A stretch of DNA of 22,812 bases, from positions 1 to 22,812 of the forward strand of contig CAZCBD010000021.1 in NCBI GenBank assembly GCA_964496755.1. Reading direction: 5' to 3'. The notes beneath the pieces were generated by a model that worked only from the letters and a program-made list of their open reading frames with translations, searched no databases and had not been told where the DNA came from. This document shows, one piece after another, positions 9,058 through 15,938 of the stretch. Every line of letters starts with the position of its first letter. Position 1 is the first letter of the stretch. A program made the position numbers and the translations under genes. Origin of the DNA: CAZCBD01 sp964496755 (GTDB lineage: Bacteria > Bacteroidota > Ignavibacteria > Ignavibacteriales > Melioribacteraceae).

Positions 9058-10347
9058 TTACAAGTTTATCAGTTCACCATCTATATACAATTTCGATTTA
9101 TTTATAACCGCAATTGGTTTACCTGTTAATTTTTTATTGTTAAAAGGAGTATTATAGGAACGAGATTTGAATTTAGTTACATTTACTATCCATTCTTCTT
9201 CGGGAGCAAAAATAGTTAGATTTGCAGCTTCTCCCTCTTTAATTTCGGGTACTGAAATATTCAAAATTTTTCTGGGATTTACAGCAAATTTTTCTATTAA
9301 TTGTTCAAGAGTTAAATGTCCTTTTTCCACCAATTCAGTTACAGCCAATCCAAGTGCGGTTTCTAATCCTACAATTCCGTTCGGAGCATAAATAAACTCA
9401 ACATCTTTCGATTCAATTGTATGTGGGGCATGGTCGGTTGCAATGCAATCGATTGTACCGTCTTTTAATCCTTCAATTATTGCTTCCACATCTTTTTTAC
9501 TTCTTAAAGGAGGATTCATTTTAAGATTAGTATTAAAATCCTTCAAAGATTCATCCGTTAAAGTAAAATGATGGGGTGTAACTTCGGCCGATACTTTTAC
9601 GCCACGTTTTTTAGCATCACGTACCATTTCAACTGATCTTTTGGAACTGATATGTGCTATATGAAGCTTTGCTCCGGTATATTCAGCCATTAAAATATCT
9701 CTCATTACAATTAAATCTTCAGCCACTGTTGGAATAGAAGGTAATCCTAATTGAGTAGAAACAAAACTTTCGTTCATTGCACCGCCGGCTAAGGATTTAT
9801 CTTCGCAATGTTCAATAATAGGAGCATCATACATAGATGCATATTCCATACAATTTCTAAGCATTGCAGAATTTTTAATTACCGTACCGTCATCGGTAAA
9901 AGCAACTGCTCCGAATTCAATTAATTCCGCCATTGGCGAAAGAGCTTCGCCTTCTCTGTTTTTTGTTGCGGCGGCAACCGGAAAAACATCTACCAAATGA
10001 CCAGCTGCTTTCGATAAAATAAAATTAACTATTTCGGCCGAATCGGTAGTCGGATTTGTATTGGGCATAGGTGCAACCGCAGTAAAACCACCTGCTGCTG
10101 CCGCATTGCAGCCGGATTCAATTGTTTCGGCTCTTTCGAAACCGGGTTCACGAAGATGAACATGCATATCGAAAAAACCGGGAGAACAAACTTTGCCTTT
10201 CATTTCATAAATTTTTGCATCTGCTGTTTCGTCTTCTGAAATTGTTCCAATTTTTTTAATAACACCATTTTCAATTAATAAATCGGATTCCCTATTTATT
10301 TTCTGAAATGGATCAATAATTTTTATATTCTTTAATAATATTTGCAT
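9058..10347 (-). CDS. pyrC: Dihydroorotase (class I)
   Basis: Catalyses reversible cyclisation of N-carbamoyl-L-aspartate to dihydroorotate, the third step of de novo UMP synthesis, in the cytoplasm. The protein is 429 aa, normal for the class I family. Visible metal and catalytic residues are the HxH motif MHVHLREPG (His62, His64), Asp153 in AFTDDGT, His180 in IIEHCED, His232 in HIAHISS, and Asp305 in ATDHAPHT. These positions agree with those known for class I enzymes such as that of Aquifex. Residue spacing indicates a catalytically competent enzyme rather than the inactive PyrC-like subunit found with some ATCases. Start ATG at 10347 has GGGTGG just upstream. It lies 12 bases after pyrB and is the last gene of pyrR-pyrB-pyrC. 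Confidence 0.95.
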   Translation of the reverse strand: MQILLKNIKIIDPFQKINRESDLLIENGVIKKIGTISEDETADAKIYEMKGKVCSPGFFDMHVHLREPGFERAETIESGCNAAAAGGFTAVAPMPNTNPTTDSAEIVNFILSKAAGHLVDVFPVAAATKNREGEALSPMAELIEFGAVAFTDDGTVIKNSAMLRNCMEYASMYDAPIIEHCEDKSLAGGAMNESFVSTQLGLPSIPTVAEDLIVMRDILMAEYTGAKLHIAHISSKRSVEMVRDAKKRGVKVSAEVTPHHFTLTDESLKDFNTNLKMNPPLRSKKDVEAIIEGLKDGTIDCIATDHAPHTIESKDVEFIYAPNGIVGLETALGLAVTELVEKGHLTLEQLIEKFAVNPRKILNISVPEIKEGEAANLTIFAPEEEWIVNVTKFKSRSYNTPFNNKKLTGKPIAVINKSKLYIDGELINL

Positions 10348-10359
10348 TTTCCACCCGTT

Positions 10360-11298
10360 TTAATTCTTAGTACCAAGTAAATATAAAATTGCCATTCTAA
10401 CCGCAACACCATTTGTAACCTGTGGAAGAATAATCTGGTTAGGTCCATCGCATATTTCCGGATCCATTTCCACACCTCTATTAATTGGGCCCGGATGCAA
10501 AAGCAATATTTCTTTATTATGTTTTTCCATTCGTTGGCGTGTAATGCCAAAATATTTATTGTATTCACGCAATGATGGAATTGTATTTCCCGCTTCTCTT
10601 TCCAATTGAATTCGCATAACATTTAAAACATCATTGTAATCAATTGCTTCGTCAATATTATTAAAAACTTTCACACCCAATTTTTCAACATCTTTGGGCA
10701 TCATTGTAGCAGGGCCACATAATGAAACTTCGGCTCCCATTGTTTGCAAACCGTAAATGTTGGAAAGCGATACTCGGCTATGAGCCACATCACCAACAAT
10801 ACAAACTTTTAAACCTTTTAATTTTCCTAATTTTTCACGAATTGAATACATATCCAATAGAGCTTGGGTAGGATGTTCGTGCCTGCCGTCGCCGGCATTA
10901 ATAATGTTAGCATCACTAATTTCCGTAAGATATTTGGGAACACCTGCGGATTGATGTCTAACTACAATCATATCGATTTTCATTGCTTCAATATTTTTTA
11001 CGGTATCCTTAAAAGTTTCGCCTTTTTTTGTAGAACTGGTTGATGTTGAAAAATTCACCGTATCCATTGAAAGTCTTTTTTGTGCTAATTCAAAAGAGAT
11101 TCTTGTACGTGTTGAGTTTTCAAAAAATAAGTTCACAATTGTTTTACCTTTTAAGGTTGGTACTTTTTTAATCGGTCTTTCCAAAATTTCGCGAAAAGTT
11201 GTTGCGGTATCCAAAATAAGCTGAATATCTTTTTCCGGTACTCCTTGAAGACCTATTAAATGTCTTGATGATAATGAATGGTTTGTGTTATCTCTCAT
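10360..11298 (-). CDS. pyrB: Aspartate carbamoyltransferase catalytic subunit
   Basis: Condenses carbamoyl phosphate and L-aspartate to N-carbamoylaspartate, the committed step of pyrimidine synthesis. The 312-residue length is normal for the catalytic chain. The carbamoyl-phosphate loop is FFENSTRTRISFE (STRTR at residues 62-66). It is followed by the 80s-loop equivalent SSTKKGET, the HPTQALLDM motif (His142 to Gln145) and the C-terminal LLHPGPINRGVE. No regulatory subunit gene (pyrI) is adjacent, so this is likely an unregulated trimer or one controlled only by PyrR. The ATG follows the pyrR stop after 2 bases, and pyrC follows after 12 bases. Confidence 0.96.
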   Translation of the reverse strand: MRDNTNHSLSSRHLIGLQGVPEKDIQLILDTATTFREILERPIKKVPTLKGKTIVNLFFENSTRTRISFELAQKRLSMDTVNFSTSTSSTKKGETFKDTVKNIEAMKIDMIVVRHQSAGVPKYLTEISDANIINAGDGRHEHPTQALLDMYSIREKLGKLKGLKVCIVGDVAHSRVSLSNIYGLQTMGAEVSLCGPATMMPKDVEKLGVKVFNNIDEAIDYNDVLNVMRIQLEREAGNTIPSLREYNKYFGITRQRMEKHNKEILLLHPGPINRGVEMDPEICDGPNQIILPQVTNGVAVRMAILYLLGTKN

Positions 11299-11300
11299 TT

Positions 11301-11846
11301 TTATTCTTCCGATATATCTACTAAATAAACTGCGTCTTCATCGTCAAGTTCACTCATTTTAACTTTGACGGCTTCGTTAATTGAAGTTGGAATATTTTTC
11401 CCAACAAAATCAGCTTTAATTGGTAATTCTCTGTGACCTCTGTCAACCAAAACACAAAATTGAATTGTGCTTGGTCTTCCCAAATCCATTAAAGCATCCA
11501 TTGCTGCCCTTACTGTTCTACCTGTATAAAACACATCATCAATTAAAATAACATCCTTTTCGGTAATATCGAAATGGATGTTTGTAACTGATATCTCGGG
11601 CTGTTTTAGTCTCGTGTTAAAATCATCACGGTAAAGTGTAACATCAAGCACTCCGAGTTGTGGATCGGTTTTGTCAATTTCGATGATCTTTTTGTGAATT
11701 CTGTTTGCCAAAAATTCACCTCTTGTTTTCATTCCAATTAAAACAATATTTTCCGTTCCTCTGTTGCGCTCAATAATTTCGTGGGCTAAGCGAGTAATTG
11801 TTCGCTCCATTCCCTGTTGATCGATTATTTTAGCTTTTTCTTTCAT
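11301..11846 (-). CDS. pyrR: PyrR, pyrimidine operon attenuator / uracil phosphoribosyltransferase-like regulator
   Basis: A bifunctional regulator that binds UMP/UTP and PRPP, binds pyr leader RNA to favour termination, and in many species has weak uracil phosphoribosyltransferase activity. The PRPP-binding motif VILIDDVFYTGRT is intact, and TRLAHEIIERNRG near the N-terminus matches the family. I place the start at ATG 11846 (MKEKAKIIDQQGM), giving 181 aa, the family's usual length and alignment. An in-frame ATG at 11873 would put nine extra residues inside the attenuator terminator and is less likely. Translation may use AGAGGG of the terminator's 3' arm as its ribosome site, 10 bases upstream. 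It is the first gene of the operon, 2 bases before pyrB, and probably controls its own transcript. Confidence 0.93.
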   Translation of the reverse strand: MKEKAKIIDQQGMERTITRLAHEIIERNRGTENIVLIGMKTRGEFLANRIHKKIIEIDKTDPQLGVLDVTLYRDDFNTRLKQPEISVTNIHFDITEKDVILIDDVFYTGRTVRAAMDALMDLGRPSTIQFCVLVDRGHRELPIKADFVGKNIPTSINEAVKVKMSELDDEDAVYLVDISEE

Positions 11847-11850
11847 ATAC

Positions 11851-11881
11851 AAAAAACCCTCTTTGATTTTCATCGCAGAGG
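11851..11881 (-). terminator. Attenuator terminator before pyrR
   Basis: On the minus strand CCTCT (11881-11877) pairs with AGAGG (11862-11858). An inner GAT/ATC stem closed by a GAAA tetraloop lies above a 2x2 internal loop, and TTTTTT (11856-11851) follows directly. It ends 4 bases before the pyrR ATG, so it can only stop transcription of the operon before its first gene. This is the expected position for PyrR-controlled attenuation. Confidence 0.8.
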
Positions 11882-11919
11882 TCCTTCCTATTGTTAGTTG
11901 TTTTATTTAATTTTTCCAT

Positions 11920-11951
11920 CCTTCTTTATCTCTCCGGATAAATTTTAAAGG
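11920..11951 (-). promoter_or_regulatory. PyrR-binding hairpin in the pyr leader
   Basis: On the minus strand TTTATC and GATAAA (11942-11937 and 11930-11925) form a 6-bp upper stem closing the hexaloop CGGAGA. This fits the CNGNGA loop known for PyrR recognition elements. A lower stem CCTT/AAGG (11951-11948 with 11923-11920) is separated from it by an asymmetric internal loop, again as in known sites. A possible antiterminator pairs loop bases CGGAGAG with CTCTGCG of the terminator's 5' arm (six pairs, one mismatch), which would exclude both other structures. Loop and stems are seen in the sequence; PyrR binding is inferred from the family. Confidence 0.78.
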
Positions 11952-11964
11952 TTATTTATTTATG

Positions 11965-11996
11965 CAAATGTAATTTAATTCGAAGTTAAAATCAAT
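11965..11996 (-). promoter_or_regulatory. Bacteroidota-type promoter of pyrRBC
   Basis: On the minus strand ATTG (11996-11993), exactly 20 bases, then TACATTTG (11972-11965), a full match to TAxxTTTG. The expected start near 11958 lies a few bases before the PyrR-binding hairpin. The same spacing occurs at three other genes in the window. Confidence 0.65.
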
Positions 11997-12037
11997 TTTG
12001 AAATGCATTATAGAATAATAATTTCTCTTTTTCAATA

Positions 12038-12068
12038 TTGTTTAGAAACATTATTTTTAATAAATTTA
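12038..12068 (+). promoter_or_regulatory. Promoter of tRNA-Pro
   Basis: TTG (12038-12040), exactly 20 bases, then TAAATTTA (12061-12068), one mismatch from TAxxTTTG. Predicted transcription start is about 8 bases before the mature tRNA. Confidence 0.55.
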
Positions 12069-12081
12069 GTTTTTCAATTTT

Positions 12082-12155
12082 CGGGGTGTGGCGCAGCCCG
12101 GTAGCGCGCTTCGTTCGGGACGAAGAGGCCGTAGGTTCAAATCCTATCACCCCGA
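12082..12155 (+). tRNA. tRNA-Pro (anticodon CGG)
   Basis: Complete cloverleaf of 74 bases: acceptor CGGGGTG/CACCCCG, D stem GCGC/GCGC, anticodon stem CTTCG/CGAAG with loop TTCGGGA (anticodon CGG, codon CCG), T stem GTAGG/CCTAT with loop TTCAAAT, and discriminator A. The 3' CCA is not encoded. It faces tRNA-Thr on the other strand, and no attachment-site duplication or integrase is nearby. Confidence 0.95.
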
Positions 12156-12261
12156 CTTTTTCAATTCTACATATTTTGATATTCCCTTATATTTTTCCTT
12201 CTGAAAAATCTTTTATAGCCTCCGGCTGCATTAGCTTTTCATTTATAAAATATGCATATGC

Positions 12262-12288
12262 AAAAAAAAGAACGCCATTGGGCGTTCT
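12262..12288 (-). terminator. Terminator after tRNA-Thr
   Basis: An 8-bp stem AGAACGCC/GGCGTTCT (12269-12276 with 12281-12288) with a 4-base loop. On the minus strand it is followed by eight T (complement of A at 12262-12269). It ends the HU-TPR-small protein-tRNA-Thr unit. The rest of the 12156-12308 stretch is AT-rich and shows no gene. Confidence 0.9.
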
Positions 12289-12308
12289 CATAAACGAATG
12301 CTACTTTG

Positions 12309-12381
<73 letters not shown>

Positions 12382-12398
12382 ATTAAATCAAACATAAA

Positions 12399-12491
12399 TT
12401 ATTTTTTCTTTTTATGTCTATTTTTTCTCAACCTTTTTTTTCTTTTGTGTGTTGCCATTTTATGGCCTTTTCTTTTGCGTCCGCAAGGCAT
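12399..12491 (-). CDS. AURKAIP1/COX24-domain small basic protein (30 aa), likely ribosome-associated
   Basis: A 30-codon gene. The product begins MPCGRKRKGHKMATHKRKKR and ends in further Arg/Lys/His residues; more than half the residues are basic. The pattern MPxGKKRKRHKMATHKRKKRxRKNRHKKK is the one I know for the bacterial AURKAIP1/COX24 family, related to the C-terminus of mitochondrial ribosomal protein mS38. A near-perfect Shine-Dalgarno AAGGAG lies 7 bases before the ATG, among the strongest in the window. It sits 40 bases after the TPR gene and 17 bases before tRNA-Thr, all on one strand. Ribosome association is inferred from the family and composition. Gene finders often miss such a short ORF. 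Confidence 0.85.
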   Translation of the reverse strand: MPCGRKRKGHKMATHKRKKRLRKNRHKKKK

Positions 12492-12498
12492 AATGTTT

Positions 12499-12504
12499 CT
12501 CCTT
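12499..12504 (-). promoter_or_regulatory. Strong ribosome binding site of the 30-aa protein
   Basis: AAGGAG on the minus strand, 7 bases before the ATG at 12491. It decides the start of a gene that would otherwise be too short to call. Confidence 0.8.
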
Positions 12505-12531
12505 AAATTAAATTTATTACTCTAATAATTT

Positions 12532-13104
12532 TTATTTTACAAATTCCTTTGCACGTTTACTAAATTCAGAATTCGGATATAATTCAATCACTTTTTTAAA
12601 CCATTTTACAGCTTCATCCTTTTTGCCTAAATTAAGATTTACAATCCCAAGATTAAAATGAGCAATTTGATGAGTAGAATCATATTTCAAAGCATTCTTA
12701 AAAATTTCTACTGCTTTCTCATATTGTTTTAAATTAAAATAACAAACTCCTTGATCAACTATCACGTCTGCATTTCCAGGATTAATTTTAAGATAATCAC
12801 CATATTTAACGATAGCTTGCTGATAAAAACCATTATCATTTAAAGTATTAGCCAGCTTTAAAAGCAAATCTTTATTGTTCGGATTATTCCTTACATCCTT
12901 CTCCAATTGAATTATTTCAGGTGATTTAATTTTCGAAGTTTGAATATTATTAAATCTATCAACATAAATAGCTTCAGGAGAATTAAATACTCCGGCAAAA
13001 ACTAAGATTAAAACTCCAATTACAGAAAGAACAATTACAATTTTAATGACATTGCTTTTTGATAATTCTAAATTCAACTTTTCGTTATTTAATTTATCAG
13101 TCAT
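12532..13104 (-). CDS. Membrane-anchored TPR protein
   Basis: A 190-residue protein with a short charged N-terminus, one membrane segment at about residues 19-40 (VIKIVIVLSVIGVLILVFAG) and three tetratricopeptide repeats at about 79-109, 113-146 and 147-180. The repeats show the usual A/G/Y-A-P spacing (for example NADVIVDQGVCYFNLKQYEK). The repeats should lie outside the membrane on the periplasmic side as a protein-binding scaffold (topology inferred). The start codon overlaps the HU stop by one base (TAATG), so translation is probably coupled. No closer function can be given. Confidence 0.88.
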   Translation of the reverse strand: MTDKLNNEKLNLELSKSNVIKIVIVLSVIGVLILVFAGVFNSPEAIYVDRFNNIQTSKIKSPEIIQLEKDVRNNPNNKDLLLKLANTLNDNGFYQQAIVKYGDYLKINPGNADVIVDQGVCYFNLKQYEKAVEIFKNALKYDSTHQIAHFNLGIVNLNLGKKDEAVKWFKKVIELYPNSEFSKRAKEFVK

Positions 13105-13418
13105 TAAAGAACATTCTTGCTATTTTTTTCATTTTCTTTCATGCCTTTATCAACAGCTGCTTTAAAGTCTTTCGAAAATTTAAACACCGGCACATAATGT
13201 TCATCAACAAAAACTGTTTCTCCCGTACGCGGATTTCTTGCGTTTCTGGCATTCTTTTTTTTTACCTTATAACTGCCGAAACCTCTAATTTCAATACCAT
13301 TACCATTTCTTAAAGCTTGAATAACGGTATTTAAAAATCCTTCGATTATTGCTTCGGTTTCAAGCTTTGTTAAGCCGGTACCCAAAGCAACTTTTTCAAC
13401 TATGTCAGCTTTTGTCAT
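13104..13418 (-). CDS. HU/IHF-family DNA-binding protein
   Basis: A 104-residue nucleoid protein. It has the N-terminal helices TKADIVEKVALGTGLTKLE, the family signature GFGSYKVKKKNARNARNPRTG with the Pro-containing DNA-intercalating arm (NPRTGE), and the closing VFKFSKDFKAAVDK. About twelve extra residues (ENEKNSKNVL) extend beyond the usual 90-95. It bends DNA and compacts the chromosome. HU and IHF subunits cannot be told apart here. The gene is divergent from mrp and is first in a unit with the TPR gene, the 30-aa basic protein and tRNA-Thr. An inverted repeat lies just upstream. The ribosome site is weak (GAG 6 bases before ATG). Confidence 0.95.
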   Translation of the reverse strand: MTKADIVEKVALGTGLTKLETEAIIEGFLNTVIQALRNGNGIEIRGFGSYKVKKKNARNARNPRTGETVFVDEHYVPVFKFSKDFKAAVDKGMKENEKNSKNVL

Positions 13419-13436
13419 TTTTTTCTCAAAATGTTT

Positions 13437-13468
13437 TTTACAAAGTCAGCTATTTATAGCTCTGTAAA
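13437..13468. repeat. Inverted repeat between HU and mrp
   Basis: A perfect palindrome AGCTAT-TT-ATAGCT (13448-13461) sits inside a wider pair TTTACA (13437-13442) and TGTAAA (13463-13468), offset by unequal gaps. It begins 19 bases upstream of the HU start. It could be an operator or a leader hairpin of HU; neither is shown. No clean promoter for HU was found in the stretch. Confidence 0.45.
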
Positions 13469-13550
13469 ATATTAAAAATATTCCTAAAATCAAATAATTA
13501 AATGACTTATGGAACCGTTTTGTTAATACAAACATCTTAAAAATAATACT

Positions 13551-13582
13551 TTTGGTCTTCTAATAAATTATTGATAAATTTG
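13551..13582 (+). promoter_or_regulatory. Bacteroidota-type promoter of mrp
   Basis: TTTG (13551-13554), exactly 20 bases, then TAAATTTG (13575-13582): full matches to both parts of the consensus. The predicted start near 13589 leaves a leader of about 19 bases that holds GGAG 6 bases before the mrp ATG. Confidence 0.75.
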
Positions 13583-13607
13583 AATTATTAAAATTATGGA
13601 GTATTAA

Positions 13608-14702
13608 ATGTTAAAAATTAATAAAGAACGTGTTATTAAAGCCTTGAGCACAGTAGATGATCCTGATCTTCATAAAGATTTAGTATCATTAAATATGATT
13701 CAAAATGTTGAAATTGAAGGGAATAATATTTCTTTTGATGTTGTTTTAACAACACCGGCTTGCCCGCTAAAAGATAAAATAAAAGATGATTGTTTGGCAG
13801 CAATAAAAAGAGAAATACCCGAATCCGAAAATATTAAAATAAATATGTTAGCCAATACTACTTCCCCATTTGCCGAAAATGCAGACGAAATTATTCCGGG
13901 TGTAAAAAATACCATTGCAATAGCCAGTGGCAAAGGCGGTGTTGGTAAAAGTACGGTTGCAGTAAATCTAGCAATTGCATTGGCTCAGCAAGGGGCCAAG
14001 GTCGGATTAATTGATGCCGATATTTACGGCCCTAGTATTCCACTAATGTTTGGTGCTATTTCCAAACCAACTTTACAACAAGATCAATATACCGGCAAAC
14101 TACAACCATTGGAAAATTACGGAGTTAAATTAATGTCGATCGGTTTTTTAGTTGACGACGAAAAACCCGTAATTTGGCGTGGCCCAATGGCCAGCGGTGC
14201 GGTAAAACAATTTCTTGCGGATATTGAATGGGGCGAATTAGATTATCTTATATTTGATTTACCACCCGGAACCGGCGATATTCAATTAACTTTGGTCCAA
14301 ACTATTCCACTAACCGGAGCCGTTATTGTTTCCACTCCGCAAGACGTTGCATTACTCGATGCAAAAAAGGGACTAAAAATGTTTGAACGAGTTAATGTGC
14401 CTGTACTTGGAATTGTTGAAAACATGAGTTACTTTATAGCTCCGGATACAGGAAAACGATATGATATTTTCGGAAACGGCGGAGCAGAAAGATTAGCCGC
14501 CGAATTGAACACAAATTTCTTAGGTGGCATTCCTATCGACGGAAAAATCAGAGAAGGTGGCGATGAAGGAAAACCAATTGTTGTTCAAGAAAATGCTGAT
14601 GCTCATAAAGAAACTTTTAAACATATATCACAACAAATGGCTGCTCAAATTAGTATTAATAATTTAAGCTCAAAAGAAAATAAGATAGAAATAGATTTAT
14701 AA
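13608..14702 (+). CDS. mrp: Mrp/ApbC/NBP35-family iron-sulfur cluster carrier ATPase
   Basis: A cytoplasmic P-loop ATPase that binds a [4Fe-4S] cluster and passes it to target proteins. The 364-residue protein has an N-terminal MIP18/DUF59 domain (about 1-85, with TPACPL and Cys52), then the deviant Walker A ASGKGGVGKST (Lys109, Lys114), the switch region DADIYGPS, and FDLPPGTGD. The usual CxxC that bridges clusters in E. coli Mrp is absent: after ENMSYF the sequence reads IAPDTGKRYDIFG. Cluster binding must therefore use other residues, as in several homologs from related phyla. GGAG lies 6 bases before the ATG. The NifU-like gene follows after 16 bases, forming an iron-sulfur pair. Confidence 0.94.
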   Translation: MLKINKERVIKALSTVDDPDLHKDLVSLNMIQNVEIEGNNISFDVVLTTPACPLKDKIKDDCLAAIKREIPESENIKINMLANTTSPFAENADEIIPGVKNTIAIASGKGGVGKSTVAVNLAIALAQQGAKVGLIDADIYGPSIPLMFGAISKPTLQQDQYTGKLQPLENYGVKLMSIGFLVDDEKPVIWRGPMASGAVKQFLADIEWGELDYLIFDLPPGTGDIQLTLVQTIPLTGAVIVSTPQDVALLDAKKGLKMFERVNVPVLGIVENMSYFIAPDTGKRYDIFGNGGAERLAAELNTNFLGGIPIDGKIREGGDEGKPIVVQENADAHKETFKHISQQMAAQISINNLSSKENKIEIDL

Positions 14703-14718
14703 AAAGGAACCAATAATT

Positions 14719-14943
14719 ATGAAAGAAAAAGTTGAAGCCGCTTTAGATTCAATTAGGCCGTATTTACAAGCTGATGGCGGCGACGTTGAATTAGTTAATA
14801 TTACTGATGACGGGATAGTGGAAGTGCGCTTAACAGGGGCATGTGTGGGTTGCCCAATGTCGCAAATGACACTCCGCGCAGGTGTTGAAAGAGCTTTAAT
14901 GCGTGAAATACCTGAAATTAAAAGGGTTGAAGCAGTTAGTTAA
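14719..14943 (+). CDS. NifU C-terminal-domain (Nfu-type) iron-sulfur scaffold protein
   Basis: A 74-residue stand-alone Nfu domain. It starts MKEKVEAALDSIRPYLQADG and carries the GGDVELV strand and cluster-binding motif GACVGCPMS, with Cys42 and Cys45. Two subunits would share one [4Fe-4S] cluster. The length equals the bare domain; no NfuA-type A-domain or NifU scaffold domain is attached. AAGGAA lies 9 bases before the ATG, and mrp ends 16 bases upstream, so both should be co-expressed and may work in series as carriers. A clear terminator follows. Confidence 0.93.
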   Translation: MKEKVEAALDSIRPYLQADGGDVELVNITDDGIVEVRLTGACVGCPMSQMTLRAGVERALMREIPEIKRVEAVS

Positions 14944-14965
14944 GTAAAACAACCAATTAGATTTT

Positions 14966-14993
14966 AAAACTCCGATTTATCGGAGTTTTTTTT
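14966..14993 (+). terminator. Terminator after the nfu-type gene
   Basis: AAAACTCCGA/TCGGAGTTTT stem of up to 10 bp (14966-14975 with 14980-14989) with a TTTA loop, followed by more T to 14993. Only 24 bases separate it from the tpiA start. Confidence 0.9.
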
Positions 14994-15017
14994 ATTTAAT
15001 ATTTCTTGAGGTAACCA

Positions 15018-15776
15018 ATGAGAAAAAAAATAGTCGCCGGTAATTGGAAAATGAATAAAGATATTCCCGAATCGGAAAATCTTATTTCGGAATTAAAATC
15101 CAAATTAAGTAATTTTAATTCATTAACCGAAGTTATAATTTGTCCTCCTTTTACAAATTTGCAATTAGCTTCCGAACTAACTAAGAATACAATAATAAAA
15201 GTAGGCGCACAAAATATGTACTACGAAAATAGTGGTGCCTTTACCGCCGAAATTTCTGCCGATATGCTAAAAAGCGTTGGCTGTAAGTATGTAATTATCG
15301 GACATAGTGAACGAAGAACAATCTTTGCTGAAACAAATCAATTGATAAATAAAAAAATCAATAAGGCAATTAACGAAAACTTAATTCCAATTTTTTGCAT
15401 TGGTGAATCATTAAACGAAAGGGAAACCGGCGAAACCGAAAAAATAATTGAATCACAAATCCGCACAGGATTGGAAAAAATTTCACTCAACAACGCAAAT
15501 GAATTAATAATAGCTTATGAACCGATTTGGGCTATCGGAACAGGAAAAACCGCCTCTCCGGAACAAGCCGAAGAAGTTCACTTTTTTATCCGAAAATTAA
15601 TTTCCGATATCTATTCAGCCGAAATTGCAGAAAAAATTAGAATTCTCTATGGTGGTAGTGTTAAGCCGGAAAACGCCTCTTCCTTAATGTCTAAAGAAAA
15701 TATTGACGGAGCATTGGTTGGTGGTGCTTGCTTAAAAGCAAATTCATTTTTTGAAATAATTAAAGCTGTTCAATAA
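15018..15776 (+). CDS. tpiA: Triosephosphate isomerase
   Basis: Interconverts glyceraldehyde-3-phosphate and dihydroxyacetone phosphate in glycolysis and gluconeogenesis. The 252 residues are normal for a TIM barrel of this family. Active-site residues are in place: Asn9 and Lys11 in GNWKMN, catalytic His96 in IIGHSERR, catalytic Glu168 in AYEPIWAIGTGKTAS, and the C-terminal phosphate loop LYGGSVKPEN followed by GALVGGA. GAGG lies 6 bases before the ATG. It stands right after a terminator with no visible promoter of the window's usual type, so its transcription source is unclear; read-through from mrp-nfu is possible. Confidence 0.97.
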   Translation: MRKKIVAGNWKMNKDIPESENLISELKSKLSNFNSLTEVIICPPFTNLQLASELTKNTIIKVGAQNMYYENSGAFTAEISADMLKSVGCKYVIIGHSERRTIFAETNQLINKKINKAINENLIPIFCIGESLNERETGETEKIIESQIRTGLEKISLNNANELIIAYEPIWAIGTGKTASPEQAEEVHFFIRKLISDIYSAEIAEKIRILYGGSVKPENASSLMSKENIDGALVGGACLKANSFFEIIKAVQ

Positions 15777-15800
15777 ATACGGATTTTAATAAATTTTGCT

Positions 15801-15826
15801 TCCCAAGTTTATTCTAAAACTTGGGA
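15801..15826. terminator. Hairpin after tpiA (weak terminator)
   Basis: A 10-bp perfect stem TCCCAAGTTT/AAACTTGGGA about 25 bases past the tpiA stop. No continuous T run follows on the plus strand (only CTCTTTC), so it may be a transcript-end or stabilising hairpin rather than an efficient terminator. Confidence 0.5.
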
Positions 15827-15874
15827 GCAACTCTTTCAAAATTATATTTAGAAAGCGCTACAAATCGGTTTTTA

Positions 15875-15906
15875 ATTGATTTGCCCCCCTTTTGTTATTA
15901 TATTTG
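15875..15906 (+). promoter_or_regulatory. Bacteroidota-type promoter of the GH2-like gene
   Basis: ATTG (15875-15878), exactly 20 bases, then TATATTTG (15899-15906), a full TAxxTTTG match. The expected start near 15913 lies upstream of ATG 15939 but downstream of the alternative TTG at 15876, so it decides the start of the gene. Confidence 0.7.
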
Positions 15907-15938
15907 TAATCTTATTTTATTATAGTTTAGTGAGAAGA

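Noticed and set aside
12007..12035. A TTGAAA-N17-TATAAT pair on the minus strand upstream of pyrR
   Set aside because: It is a good sigma-70-like match, but the recurring promoter in this window is TTG-N20-TAxxTTTG, and such a site lies closer to the leader at 11965-11996. It may be chance in AT-rich DNA.
15876..15938. Upstream TTG start for the GH2-like protein
   Set aside because: This TTG is part of the promoter's -33 element, so the codon would not be transcribed; ATG 15939 begins a normal signal peptide.
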